From contig OY723311.1 in assembly GCA_963210315.1 (NCBI GenBank), forward strand, positions 1,116,001-1,180,000: a DNA stretch of 64,000 nucleotides, in the 5' to 3' direction. Both the position numbers and the translations under genes were made by a program. Under the pieces are notes generated by a model. It worked only from the letters and a program-made list of their open reading frames with translations. It did not search any database and had not been told where the DNA came from. The DNA comes from Rhynchopus euleeides. Its lineage: Eukaryota; Euglenozoa; Diplonemea; Diplonemida; Diplonemidae. Shown in pieces: positions 51,792-62,374 of this stretch (its first letter is position 1; every line of letters starts with the position of its first letter).

Positions 51792-53563
51792 TGATCCGGA
51801 TCAGCCCCACCCCTCACCTCCCCCCCCCCCCCCCCGCCCCCCATTTCTTCATTTCTATTCCCCCCCCCCCTTCAAAAGTTGAAGTGTGCCCCCCCCCCCT
51901 CACCACAACCACCCTTCCAATGACGTTCCCATTTTCTACGTTTCCCCCCCTACTCCTGCCCCCCCCCCCCCCCCCCCGCCCCCGCCGCCTAGCCAAGTCA
52001 CAAGGAAACACCGCAACTGGGGAAGGAGGGAGGGTGTGTGAGTGTGTTGTGTTTTTTTGTGCCCTGCGTGCCCCTTCTGTGCCCTGTGTGTGTGTGTGGT
52101 GTGGATTGGTGTATGTGTGAGGCAGTGGTTTGCCCGGATCTCTGCATCCCCCAGTTCATTTGTTATGCCCCACGCACACACAGGCCGGAAGGACAAATCC
52201 AAAACCAAGCCCCCTTCCTCTCGGCACAGCCACCCTCCTCTGGACACTGCTGCCCCCCCCGCCCCCCCACACCCCCCACCTTCACACGACTGCCACACCA
52301 GGATTAGGTGTTCCAGACACCCTGGTGTGGTGCCCAGAAGCATTGCCTGCCCCCCCCCCTCCTGGTCACTCTTGTTATGTTTTTTTGCGCCTCTCTCAGC
52401 TTTTGCTTGCTTGTGTCGTGCCGATCGCCCCCAAAATACCGGACACAGCGAGGTCTGTGATGTTTCCTTTGTGTGTTCATTTACGGGGAGGACGACTCTG
52501 ATTTTCTGAGGGAACCCCTTCGAATCAAGCCAGCGAGGAGCGAGCCACTGCCGTTTAGAGGGCGTCAGCTGTGTGTGTGGGGAGGGAGGGGGTGGGATGG
52601 AGGAGCTTGGAGGGGATGTTGGTGGCTGGTGGCTGGTGTTTGAACCCAAGCCCGCCATTTCCCTTTTCTTCTTTTTCCCCGCTCGCCAGAAAGTATCACA
52701 CAGCTTTGAATCCGTCACTCCGGCAGGGGCCGCTTTTGCGTTTGGGAGAGGGGATTGGTGGGGGCATCGTGCGTTGTCTGTGGAGTGGGGGGGGGGTGGG
52801 AGGTCAGGGGGGTAGCGGTTTGCGTTCTTATCCCTCATTATTGACGTTACCAGAGAGAGCGCTTTCGATCACCAAGAGTTTTCATCCAGGAAGGTGCAGT
52901 GACTCCCGCTCCCCCATCCCGTGGACACAAATATATCAAACAAAAGGTGGAAGGGGGTGGTGGTGGTAGTAGCGGTGGTACCCTGTCGCTCTCGATCAAA
53001 TGAGGGAGGGGGTGCGCACATGTGTGTGTCATGAGGAGGGAGGATTTTGCACCGCAAGTAGAGGTCATTGCCGTTCCCAATGTCTTAAAATAATGGCGAC
53101 AACACATCAAACAAAAAAAATACCAGCCGGGCCCTGCTGAGAATGGAGGTGTCTCTTTTGTCTGTGTTTGGGGGATAGCCCAGTCAGGCCTGTCAGCCTG
53201 TGTTTCCCGAAGAAAAGTGGGGGGGGGGGGGGGGGACAGAAGGGGCATACAAAACAAAGCAAAAAAAGGAAGGGCCGAAACAAAACAAAGCAACGAGCAC
53301 ATTGGGACGGCAAAAAAGAGAGGATCGTCGAAGCCGAAGAATCAGCCCGCAGGAAGGGGGGGGGGGGGATGTGCATGTCTCTCGGGCAGCTGCGCCCCCC
53401 GCTTCCCACGTCGGTGGCCCATCCCACCCCACCCACCCCCACCCCTTCCGTTGTGCCTCTGGATTGCCGCTTGCGGGAAACTGGCGTTTCTGACCCCGCG
53501 CTCTTTCCCACACCTTGTCCCGTGCAGACGTATCGCCCCCCACTCCCACTTTAAAACTTCACA
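51792..53563. other. Intergenic
   Basis: No gene is supported. C runs cluster after the eIF3i stop (51820-51976), then mixed sequence, G runs at 52786-52797 and 53218-53236, and finally the C/T tract before SCP2. Confidence 0.55.
53526..53527 (+). promoter_or_regulatory. Probable splice acceptor before SCP2
   Basis: AG ending TCCCACACCTTGTCCCGTGCAG... core (CTTGTCCCGTGCAG), 37 bases before the ATG. Confidence 0.55.
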
Positions 53564-53902
53564 ATGGCTGACGTGTTCTTCCAGAAGATCAACGAGGCGC
53601 TGTCCGCCCCTGAGGGCAAGGAGGCTGCCAAGAAGGTCAGCGAGGTGATCGCGTACGAGTTCCCCGACACCAACAACTTCTTCGTGATGGACCTGAAGGC
53701 GGCGAAGGCGTACAAGGGGAAGCACGACGACCCTGCCGTGACCTTCAAGATGGACGAGAAGGTGTTCCTGGACCTGGCGTCTGGCAAGGCTGACGCCATG
53801 GGGCTGTTCATGGAGGGCAAGGTGGAGCTGGACGGTGACACCGACGTGGCCATGAAGCTGCAGAAGGTGCTGAAGGCGCTGGGCAACACGGCCAAGCTGT
53901 GA
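53564..53902 (+). CDS. SCP2 sterol-carrier domain protein with peroxisomal C-terminus
   Basis: 112 residues, a stand-alone SCP2 domain. FKMDEKVFLDLASGKADAMG then LFMEGKVELDGDTDVAMKLQ is the family core. The last three residues AKL are a PTS1 signal (SKL variant, the same as in animal SCP2), so import into peroxisomes or, in a euglenozoan, glycosomes is expected. The domain binds fatty acyl-CoA and sterols and moves them between membranes or enzymes. There is no thiolase part. The codon bias is as strong as in eIF3i, suggesting an abundant protein. ATG context and the acceptor support this start. Confidence 0.93.
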   Translation: MADVFFQKINEALSAPEGKEAAKKVSEVIAYEFPDTNNFFVMDLKAAKAYKGKHDDPAVTFKMDEKVFLDLASGKADAMGLFMEGKVELDGDTDVAMKLQKVLKALGNTAKL

Positions 53903-54710
53903 ACAACCAGCCGGCGCTTCACGGGCTCTTCTTGATTTTCCTTCTCTGTTTTTTACCTTTTCCGTGTGTTGGTGTGTGTTCATTCTATTGCCTTGGGGTT
54001 GCCTGCACACGGAGCGCACACAGCGCAGCCGCACAGGAATCAGGTGCAGGGTGGGTCAACTGCCGCCTTGTTGGGAAACCCCTTGTGCTGGGCGGATAGC
54101 CAGCCGTGCCTGGTTTCGAGCATGAAAAACGCCTTCGCATCTGCCTCCAGAAGCGTAACTGCTGTCTGTTTGGTGACCATCCGTTGCACCGAGAAGAGGA
54201 TCTCCTTCTCGAGGCGACAGATATTCCTCCTGGTTGCAGGGTTAGCGCCACGTCTCAGTCGGCCCGCATTCCATTTGGATCTCCTTTATCCCTTTGTTTG
54301 AGTTTGCTTCGGACGAAGTGAGTCCTGTCTTCTTCCTCCCACGTTTTTTTTTCTCCGTCACGCAGGTGCTTGCAGCAACGCGTAGGCGACACGTTCTATT
54401 TATTTATGTTGAGAGTTTCGGCGTGGGAATCCAACGCACAACAAGACGACCCTCCGACCCACCCCACCCCCCCACCTCCACCAGCAACAAACTGACCAAA
54501 CGAGTGAATCTGCATCACTCAAACTCTGATATACCCCATCCCCCCCTCCACTGTCTACACACACCCCACCTCCCCCCCACAGCCTGCCCCCCCCCCCCCT
54601 GCCCTCTATATGGCACTGCGGGCGTAGCCCCTCCAAGCGATCTGTCGCAGCCGGGCCTTACACTATCACCCACGCTGCCACTCCACACACCCCCCCCCCC
54701 CTTTCTCACC
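53903..54710. other. Intergenic
   Basis: No gene seen. The last 200 bp are C-rich. The frame of the next gene stays open upstream into this stretch (from 54294) but the sequence there is proline- and threonine-rich low complexity. Confidence 0.55.
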
Positions 54711-55889
54711 ATGGGCCGCAAGAAGACAGAGCGGGGCGAAGCCACTGCCGCTACCGCCACCTCCTCAAGCACCTCTCCCACGCCTGCCGTCGGCATCACG
54801 CCAGACGGGGCTGCCTGCAGTGAGGCGCTCCGCCGGAGGCGGGAGAAATTTGCTTCTTCATCTGCCTCCGCCAACACCTCCACCTCCACCTCCACCCCCG
54901 CTCTCGAGCGTGAGTATGTCCGCCCTGCTTCCACACCACTGAATGTCAGGAGCTCAGGAGACATCTGGAACAGCCTCTGCCACGTCGTGTCGCGGCGCAG
55001 GGCGATGAGGCGCGCCAAACGCCGCCACTACACCTGGGAGCAGTTTATGGGGATCCGCCAGGACCTCACCTGCCTGGGCACCTCCGCCGGGCCCAGCCTC
55101 ACCGCAGCTGTCTACTGCATCCACACCCGGTTCTGCATCCTCGATGGGGACTACGCCTCGCTGCGGGTCTGCTTTGCACAGGACCTCCCCTGGGCCAGGC
55201 TCGGGCTGGAGTTCCGCCAGGAGGTTGCACAGCACACCGCCCTCGCGATGATCTACCACAGCTTCGCAGGGGATGCGGCTGCGGCGGAATCGGCGCACCT
55301 CCGGCTGCTGCAGCTGGCGCCATGCCTGGGCCCCACCGCTGTGTCTGCCGCGATGCGGCTCTGCCGCGGGGCGCAGTCCGGCAACCTTGCCTCGCTGAGC
55401 GCGGCATGCGCCTCGGCAGCACAGCTCTCCGTCGCGAGGGGTAGCGGGAGGGCGCGGCGGGGGAAAACCCCCAACCCCCGCCACCCCTCCCCCCGCCGGC
55501 AGCGCGGCGCCGCCGCGCTGATGGCGCGTCTCGCCGCCCTGTGCGCCAAGTCGACGCCCCTCCTCCGGGGCTGTTATCGGAACATGCTGGTGGCATACCG
55601 CCCCACCCTGCCCATGGGGTATCTCGCGTCCCTGCTGCACCCTGTGCTGTACCCGAGGGGGGAGCTTCGGGAGGGGGTTGCCACGGAGGGGAGGTGCCGG
55701 CGTGTGTGGGGCTACGCGTCTGCGGAGCTGAAGGCGGTGGCGCATCCGGCGGTGGCGGAGGGGGAGGAGGCGGTGCCGCCGGTGGCGCTTGAGACGCGCA
55801 AGAGTATTGCGGCGTTGGATGATGCGGTTCAGCGGCTCAACACCCGGCGCGATTTTACGGAGGGCTCGGGGAAGGAGTTGGCTCTGTAA
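54711..55889 (+). CDS. SAC3/GANP-like protein (LENG8/THP3 group), tentative
   Basis: 392 residues from the ATG after CCCTTTCTCACC. The segment at ~100-165 reads YTWEQFMGIRQDLTCLGTSA then AAVYCIHTRFCILDGDYASL and CFAQDLPW; the R-Q-D-L...Y..H.R..L..GD...F..C pattern is that of SAC3/GANP-domain proteins of the LENG8/THP3 type, which act with a PCI partner in mRNA splicing or export. The remaining C-terminal part is helical (TPR/PCI-like). Residues 1-70 are Ala/Thr/Ser-rich, and ~245-262 is a basic, proline-containing linker (GRARRGKTPNPRHPSPRR). The assignment rests on one motif region; another helical-repeat family is possible. Confidence 0.6.
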   Translation: MGRKKTERGEATAATATSSSTSPTPAVGITPDGAACSEALRRRREKFASSSASANTSTSTSTPALEREYVRPASTPLNVRSSGDIWNSLCHVVSRRRAMRRAKRRHYTWEQFMGIRQDLTCLGTSAGPSLTAAVYCIHTRFCILDGDYASLRVCFAQDLPWARLGLEFRQEVAQHTALAMIYHSFAGDAAAAESAHLRLLQLAPCLGPTAVSAAMRLCRGAQSGNLASLSAACASAAQLSVARGSGRARRGKTPNPRHPSPRRQRGAAALMARLAALCAKSTPLLRGCYRNMLVAYRPTLPMGYLASLLHPVLYPRGELREGVATEGRCRRVWGYASAELKAVAHPAVAEGEEAVPPVALETRKSIAALDDAVQRLNTRRDFTEGSGKELAL

Positions 55890-56559
55890 AAGAGAAAAAA
55901 AGATCGGCCCATTCTCCAAAGAAAGAAGGGGACGGATTATAGCTTCGGGAGTGTGGTTGTCACCATGTGTCAGAGCACTGAGTCAGAGGGGTGGGGGGAG
56001 CCAGGGGGGGGGGGCACGCATCCCCTTCCCCTCCGCTCTCCACCCCCCGACACGCATCATAGCCTCGCATGTGTGTGGTATTGTCTGTTTGTTTCTCAAG
56101 CTGTCTTGTCCCAAAGTGTGCGGGTGAGGGCAAGCGGGTTTCGGCCAGAGCATCAGAGACCCGAGGGGGGGAGGTGGGTGGGTGGGTGGGTTATGGCTCG
56201 GATGGAGTTTGCATCAGCAGTGCCCTGCGTGGAATGGGTTTGTGGCCTAACACGTGGCACGCCGTGTGGTGGGAGGGCAGGGGGTGGAGGGGGTAGTAGA
56301 TTGGAGGGAAAATCAGCACCTATCAGCATGCCCTCATGCAAAATGCCCGGCAGCGGCGCACCGGATGGCACATTGTCAAGGCAGCCTGATTTCAGGACAG
56401 GGAGTCCCCCCTGCCTCCTCCCCCCCTCCCCCCACGCACCCCCCATAAAACCCCTCCTCCGCGTGAACTTGGTTCTCCCCCTTCGCTTGTCGACACTCCT
56501 GCCCCCCCCTCCTCCTCACCCACCCCCCCACGCCAGGCACACAGCACAGCAGCAGCGCT
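55890..56559. other. Intergenic
   Basis: No gene seen. G runs at 55993-56015 and (GTGG)n-like sequence at 56165-56192 are followed by C-rich DNA from 56400 to the next acceptor. Confidence 0.55.
56548..56549 (+). promoter_or_regulatory. Probable splice acceptor
   Basis: AG in CCAGGCACACAGCACAG, 10 bases before the ATG at 56560. Confidence 0.45.
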
Positions 56560-57387
56560 ATGGAGGTCTTTATCTCAGCCAGCGCGGATGCCGAGCGCCT
56601 GGGGGCTTCGTCCTCTTTGGGCGTGGGGTGTGGGGCTGTGTCTGTGGAGGTGGGTGAGGACATGACTGTCGCCACACTGCGCAGCCTGGCCGCCGCGATG
56701 CCCCCCTTCCGCAAGGCGGGGTGCGGGGCGGATGACATCCTTCTCGCCGCGCCCTGCGGCGACCCCCTCCCCGAAGGCCCCGTCAGCGCCACGACCCTCA
56801 GCCAGGGCGACTGCCTGACAGCCTCCTTCACCACCGAACCCTACCGCGCCAAGCTGCGGGAAGGGAGCATTACCCTCCACGACTGCCCCCCCTGGGCGCA
56901 GTGCGACCCAGAGGCAGCCCTCGCAGGCATCGCCCATGCCGGGCACCGTGCCCTCGAGGCAGCGGGTGCCATGCTGCTGGACGACAAGGTCTTCATGCTT
57001 CAGGCGGTACGCCTCGACCGCCAGTGCCTCCGCTTTGCATCTCCTGCTCTCCGCGGCGATGCGGGGTTTTTGGCAGATGTCTTGAAACGCCACCCCCTGG
57101 GGCTCGAGATGGCATCGGCTGAACTGCGCGACAGCCGCCCCACCGTGTTGCTTGCGGTGACCCGCAACGGCCTGTCCCTGGAGCACGCCTCCGCCGCGCT
57201 GCGGGACTGCAAGGTGACGGTTGCCGCAGCCCTGAAGAGCAACGGCAAGGCGCTGCGCTTCGCGTCAGATCGGCTGCGGGCTGACGGGGAGACGGTGCGA
57301 CGTGTCTCGCCCGTCTGGGCGCGGCTCTACGCTGCCCCGGAGCTCCGCCCCGCGAGAAGCGCTGTTGGGGCGAGCCTGCGGAGGTGA
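56560..57387 (+). CDS. DUF4116-repeat protein with ubiquitin-like N-terminus
   Basis: 275 residues. Residues 1-90 resemble a ubiquitin-like fold (VSVEVGEDMTVATLRSLAAA, then LSQGDCLTAS). Residues ~140-245 contain about four DUF4116-type units of ~25 residues, each V(L)xAVxxNGxxLxxASxxLRxD: LQAVRLDRQCLRFASPALRG, VLLAVTRNGLSLEHASAALR, VAAALKSNGKALRFASDRLR. These repeats are common in protists and giant viruses and have no known biochemical function; they are probably helical protein-binding repeats. The coupling to a ubiquitin-like module suggests a scaffold in a ubiquitin-related process, which is inference. Confidence 0.75.
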   Translation: MEVFISASADAERLGASSSLGVGCGAVSVEVGEDMTVATLRSLAAAMPPFRKAGCGADDILLAAPCGDPLPEGPVSATTLSQGDCLTASFTTEPYRAKLREGSITLHDCPPWAQCDPEAALAGIAHAGHRALEAAGAMLLDDKVFMLQAVRLDRQCLRFASPALRGDAGFLADVLKRHPLGLEMASAELRDSRPTVLLAVTRNGLSLEHASAALRDCKVTVAAALKSNGKALRFASDRLRADGETVRRVSPVWARLYAAPELRPARSAVGASLRR

Positions 57388-58335
57388 ACTGGGCGGAATG
57401 AATCCCTGTCGCGAAAAACAATGGGGCGCGCCCCCCAGCATTGGCTTAATCCTTGAAACAAGCATAAGGCGACTGGCAGGATCAACACCGCGACAGGAGA
57501 TGAAGGTTGGCGTGTGGGGTGGTGGGGGGGGAGTGGCGGGCTGTGTGGGGAGAACCTTCGGTGGTTATCCCCCCCGTGGTGGGGGCGTGTCCCTTTCTGC
57601 CCCCCCCCCCCCCCCATCCACCGTCCGGCAGCTGCCCTTCGCCCTTTTTTCTCTTTGCCCACCACGCAGCTGTGCGGGGGGGGGGGGGATTGGGAGTGCC
57701 CAGCACCACCTTGGGACCCCCCCCCCCCTTTGTCCCGGTTTGCGGAGGGAGACTGCCGCCTGGCTTTGCTCCCTTAGCCCCTGCGTTATATATTTTGGGT
57801 TTATCAGCACAAACACAAACAAACGCATTATCTTTCCTTTTTGCCTTGTTTCTCCGAGACGCCAGGCAGATCTGGAACGGCTTAACCCCTCCTTTTGAAC
57901 GATTTTGAAAGATTCTTGCTGTCACGTGTTCTTCTGGCCACAAGATCTTGTCTTAGCCCCTGGACCCCGACCACCACCTCGGCATCGGCACTGCTTCTGC
58001 GGAGAGGCCCGCAGAGAGCTTGTGTTTGGAGTCGGGGTGTCAGCAGCGCAGTGACGGATTGCAACGCGAAACCTGGCAGCGCATTAGCTGGTGCGAGGGG
58101 GGGGGGGGTGGGGGGGTGACAAAAAAGCCATTTTCTGCACCCCAGCCCCGCACCACTCGTTCCATCTGCCAGTCTGCGTGCGTATTGCCCCTGTGCCTGC
58201 ATGCCGTTCGGCCCATCCCCCACCCCACCCCTCGCCCTTTCACTGCGGGACGCTGCCAGCAATGCGTGCCTCTGTGCCTGTGTGGGGGTCCCACTTGCCC
58301 CAACAGGAGGCAGCCCCGCATAGGGGCGGTGAGGC
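57388..58335. other. Intergenic
   Basis: No gene seen. G and C runs (57523-57532, 57600-57615, 57676-57689, 57717-57729, 58097-58118) dominate. A GAACGATTTTGAAAG motif lies at 57897. Confidence 0.55.
58305..58306 (+). promoter_or_regulatory. Probable splice acceptor before MORN gene
   Basis: AG ending TCCCACTTGCCCCAACAG, 30 bases before the ATG at 58336. Confidence 0.5.
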
Positions 58336-60317
58336 ATGGAGGATGCTCCTGTGGAGCTGAGCGACAGCGTGGAGGTGGAGTGCAAGGTGTCGTATGGGAG
58401 CCCCGAGGCGCGGTTTGTGATACGGTGTGTGAAGAAGACGCAGTTTGTCATCACGCTGAGCGAGAGCAACACGGCGGGGCGGTGCCATCTCTACGTCGGG
58501 GTGGAGGAGCCGCCGACGGCGATCACGGCCTCGTGGTGTGTCGAGTCTTCGGAGACGAAGAAGACGGTGCGTGTCCTGCCCATCGATCCCCGTTTCCAAG
58601 GGCAGGATATCTATGTTGCGGTCGTGTATCAGCCGCAGTCGGGTGTGTCCTTCGCCAGCGTGATGTACACCGTGCTCGATGCGTATACCGCGGAGTGGAC
58701 AACGCCTTCCGGGGATGTGTACAGCGGTGAGTGGTTTCTCGACAAGCGGCACGGCAGCGGCAGCTGCCAGTATAAGAATGGGGATGTGTACCTCGGGGAG
58801 TGGCGGGGCGGGGAGAAGGACGGCACCGGCTCCTACGACTGGGGCAACAAAGTGTACGAAGGGGACTGGCGCCTTGGCAAGCGCAACGGCAAAGGGCAGC
58901 TGCGTCGGCGTGACAACAACCTTGTGTACGACGGGGAGTGGCGCGACAATGTGCGGGAGGGGATGGGCTGCTGCGACTACGGGGATGGCACGTCGTATGA
59001 AGGCAGCTGGTCCCAGAACACCCGCACTGGGCATGGGACGTTTAAATACGCGAATGGGACGATGGTCTCTGCAGACTGGGCAAACGACAAGATTGTCTCC
59101 ACATCGACTGTAACCTTCCCCGACGGCACTGTGTACACAGGCGACTGGGTGCATGATGCACGCAACGGCACGGGGACCTACACTGACGCCGCAAAACTGT
59201 GCTACGAAGGTGAGTGGGTGGACAACAAGAGGCACGGGGCTGGGAAGCTGCGACTGCCGAACGGTGTGGTGTTCCACGGCGTGTGGCACACAGACGTACG
59301 TGCGACAGAGGACGGCTACTTCGAGTACCCCAGTGGGGACCAGTACCGCGGCGGGTGGGACGACGTGCACCACTGGCCACACGGCCGTGGGCGCTGCGAC
59401 CATGCCGACGGAGAGCAGAGTGACGGTCAGTGGGTCAACGGTGTGCTGAAGGGGAACGGAACAAAGACTTACTGCAATCGCGACACATATACGGGTGAGT
59501 TCGAGTCGAACCAGCGCAACGGCACCGGCAAGTGCACGTATCACAACGGAGACACATACGAGGGGCAGTGGAAGGCAGACCAGCGCTGCGGCAAAGGCAC
59601 ACTGTGCTGTCAAAACGGGGCTGTGTACACTGGGGAGTGGGACAACGACATGCAGCAGGGCACAGGCACACTGTGCCAGCCCTCAGGCACGGAGTACACC
59701 GGCGGGTGGGTGCAGGGGCAGGAGAGCGGGCACGGTACCTGCAAATATGTCGAAGACGGCAAAGATACAGGCAGCTTCACTGGGGTGTGGAGTGAGGGCA
59801 GCCGCAATGGCAAGGGCACGATGCTGTACCTAAATGGCGATGAGTTCACCGGTGTATGGCAGCACGACGTGCGCCTCGACGGTAAGGGCACGATGCGCTA
59901 TGCCAACGGGGACGTGCACTCAGGCACGTGGTCCAACATGAAACGCGAGGGGCATGGCGTGTGCCGGTACGCAGATGGCTCTGAGTACAACGGGCAGTGG
60001 GCAGACGACAAGCGGCACGGCGAGGCCACGCTCTCCCTCCCTAACGGCGACCGCTTCACAGGGCGGTGGCGGGATGGCGAGCGTGTCGACGGCCACTCGA
60101 AGTGCGCCTTTGCCAACGGGCCAGTCGACAGCAGCGGCCTGCCCTCCATCGCCGATACTTATGAAGGAGAAATGGTCAACGGTGTGATGCACGGGAAGGG
60201 TATTTACACGTATGCATGCCGTGGTACCGTGTGCAGTGCCGCCCACACAACCACCACAGGTACGCGGACGGCACAAAATACGAAGGCCTCTTTGTGGATG
60301 GGCTGTACACCCCGTAA
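58336..60317 (+). CDS. MORN-repeat protein, two exons
   Basis: Exons 58336-60209 and 60260-60317 are joined by a 50-bp GT-AG intron, giving 643 residues; splicing completes the last repeat (GIYTYADGTKYEGLFVDG) and reaches a TAA. Residues ~5-120 are a beta-rich N-terminal domain without match. From ~125 there are at least 20 MORN units of 23 residues, e.g. YSGEWFLDKRHGSGSCQYKN, YEGDWRLGKRNGKGQLRR and YTGEFESNQRNGTGKCTYHN. MORN proteins line membrane-cytoskeleton structures (in kinetoplastids, flagellar collar and basal-body filaments) and may bind phosphoinositides. If the intron is retained, the frame runs on into the ankyrin gene (total 1114 codons). Confidence 0.9.
60210..60259 (+). other. 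50-bp intron of the MORN gene
   Basis: GTATGC at the donor and CCACCACAG at the acceptor. Removal restores the MORN consensus across the junction (TYADG) and creates a stop 19 codons later. Length 50 is not a multiple of three. Confidence 0.8.
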
Positions 60318-60563
60318 CCCCCGTAACCGGAGCGATGCCGCACACGGTGCATTCCTGCACCTTAGACGTGCCACACATCCGACGAACACACCGGCAGACA
60401 CACGCCCCCCCCGCCCGCCCGCCCACCCCTTGAACAACCATTTTACCTTGACTTTTGGCCCCTCTGTGCCGCCAGGCACCCCATTGTCACGGTGCCATTT
60501 TGTTCAACCCCGGACTCCCCACTCCGCCCTGCATAGCATTGCACCCATCCACCACACCCCTGC

Positions 60564-60565
60564 AG
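60564..60565 (+). promoter_or_regulatory. Probable splice acceptor before ankyrin gene
   Basis: AG ending ATCCACCACACCCCTGCAG, 2 bases before the ATG at 60568. Confidence 0.5.
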
Positions 60566-60567
60566 GC

Positions 60568-61680
60568 ATGTTCTCACTCCACGATGCCGTGGCTGCAGGG
60601 GACAGCAGCAAGGTGAAGGAGCTGCTGCACCTGGAGGCCGACCCCGACCTCCGCGACTCTGCCGGGCAGACCCCGCTCCACATTGCCGCAGCGAAGGGGT
60701 GCACCGACTGCGCACGCGAGCTGCTCCGGAGCGATGTGCGCGTGGCATCCCCCGACCGCCGCAAGCAGACCCCCTTACACATTGCAGCCAAGCTGGCGCA
60801 CATCGGGGTCCTGTCGCTCTTGGTGCAGCGGGGGCAGGGCCTGGAGGCTGTCGACGAGGACCACATGACGCCCCTCTGCGTGGCTGCCATCAACAAACAC
60901 CCCGGTGCGATGCTGGTCCTCCTCGAAGCAGGCGCCGACGTGCACTACATCCAGGAGTCCCACACCACGGTGCTGCACCTCGCCGTCGCCGCCGGCTGCC
61001 CCGAATGCACAGCGATCCTCCTGCGCTGGGGGGCGGACCCCTGCTCCGGCGACTCCCAGTGGCACACGCCTCTCGTGGTGTGCGTCAACGGGGGCACCGC
61101 CTCCACGGCAGACATGCTGCTGCGCTACGGCGCCGGCGTGGAGGGGGACCACGGGGTGAACCCGCTGCTGTTTGTCAGCGACGCCCCCATGGCGCGGGTG
61201 CTCCTCCAGAGGGGGTCCAAGCCTGACCTCGTCGATCCTGGCGCACCGACCGCCCTCTTCCGGGCAGCGCAGCGCGGCGCAGCAGACTGTGTCCGCGAGC
61301 TGCTGCGTGCGGGGGCCGACGTGCACAACGAGGGCTGCAGCGCGTTGCACGGCGCGGCGCTGGGAGGGTGTGAGGAGAGCATGCTGGAGCTCCTGCAGGC
61401 AGGTGCGGATGTCAACCGCGTCCACACCAGCGGGCTTTACTCAGGGTCAGCCCTGCATGCGGCAGCCATGAATGGGCACCGCGGGTGTGTCGAGCTGCTG
61501 CTGATGTGGTGTGCAGATGTGACGCTCTGCAACGCGGACGGCGAAACAGCCCTGGATGTCAGTGGGACCGGCAAGTGCACCAAGGCCCTCCAGGACGCAG
61601 GGGCGGTGCGTGGGGAGGGCCCGCCCAGGATCCAGACCCGGATGGACATGATGTTTGGTGTTGGGGTGCTGGCTTGCTGA
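60568..61680 (+). CDS. Ankyrin-repeat protein
   Basis: 370 residues made almost wholly of about ten ankyrin repeats, e.g. GQTPLHIAAAKGCTDCAREL, KQTPLHIAAKLAHIGVLSLL, HTTVLHLAVAAGCPECTAIL, and GSALHAAAMNGHRGCVELLL. The start begins the first repeat helix (MFSLHDAVAAGDSSKVKELL). The short C-terminus has no extra domain. It is a protein-binding scaffold of unknown partner. It lies 250 bp after the MORN stop and in the same frame, with a C-rich tract and CTGCAG acceptor in between, so I treat the two as separate genes of one polycistron. Confidence 0.88.
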   Translation: MFSLHDAVAAGDSSKVKELLHLEADPDLRDSAGQTPLHIAAAKGCTDCARELLRSDVRVASPDRRKQTPLHIAAKLAHIGVLSLLVQRGQGLEAVDEDHMTPLCVAAINKHPGAMLVLLEAGADVHYIQESHTTVLHLAVAAGCPECTAILLRWGADPCSGDSQWHTPLVVCVNGGTASTADMLLRYGAGVEGDHGVNPLLFVSDAPMARVLLQRGSKPDLVDPGAPTALFRAAQRGAADCVRELLRAGADVHNEGCSALHGAALGGCEESMLELLQAGADVNRVHTSGLYSGSALHAAAMNGHRGCVELLLMWCADVTLCNADGETALDVSGTGKCTKALQDAGAVRGEGPPRIQTRMDMMFGVGVLAC

Positions 61681-62374
61681 AGTGTGTCAATGCACGGCTT
61701 TCACACGTCGATAATCGCGATAGGGCAATCAGGCCTTTGAAACTTACACTCAACTTTAAACACGTGCCGTGTGTGGGGGGCTGGGGGGGTTAGGGGAGAG
61801 GCAGCTCTCTGCATGGGTGGCCATTCATTGGGGTTTCTCAGGATAAACGAGGAAGGGGATGTGCCACGATAAGAGAAAACGGGCGCTTGCTGTATTTTTT
61901 TTTCCTGCACCGCTTTCGCGAAGAACACGGTCCCTCCTCCCCGCCTCTCTCTCCGCCCCCATATTTTTTCTCGCTTTTCTTCTGTGCTCGAAGAATTGCC
62001 AAACGTTCTGTCTCGCCGTGCCGCAGGCATTCTGGCTTAAAAAAGCTGGCCTGACACCACAATGCGGACACTCGCATTGCGATGCTCAGCATGACCCCAT
62101 CATGCAGGGCCAGAGTGGGCGGTGTTGTGTGTGGAGAGTGGTGGTACGGCACAGCGGAGAGGCACTGCCTACACACCTCGCCCCACTGCGGCACCGCTTG
62201 CCCTCAACTCGCGCGGGAGGAAGGGGGTCTGTGCCATACACCCCCACCCCCACCCCCCTTCCCAAGCTTCTCCCCCCTTGTCCCTCCGCTGGGCAGGTTG
62301 TTTCCCGCCACTGCGCCTCACTTTTGCTAAGCGGCAGACCACTGCGTTCTGCATTCTACCCACACACACACAAA
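61681..62374. other. Intergenic
   Basis: No gene seen. The stretch ends in a (CA)n tract that borders the inverse TRIM-like copy. Confidence 0.5.

Noticed and set aside
58336..61680. One 1114-residue MORN-ankyrin fusion gene
   Set aside because: Removing the 50-bp GT-AG intron restores the last MORN repeat and a stop; the spacer between the domains is proline/threonine-rich and ends in a splice-acceptor pattern right before an ankyrin start.
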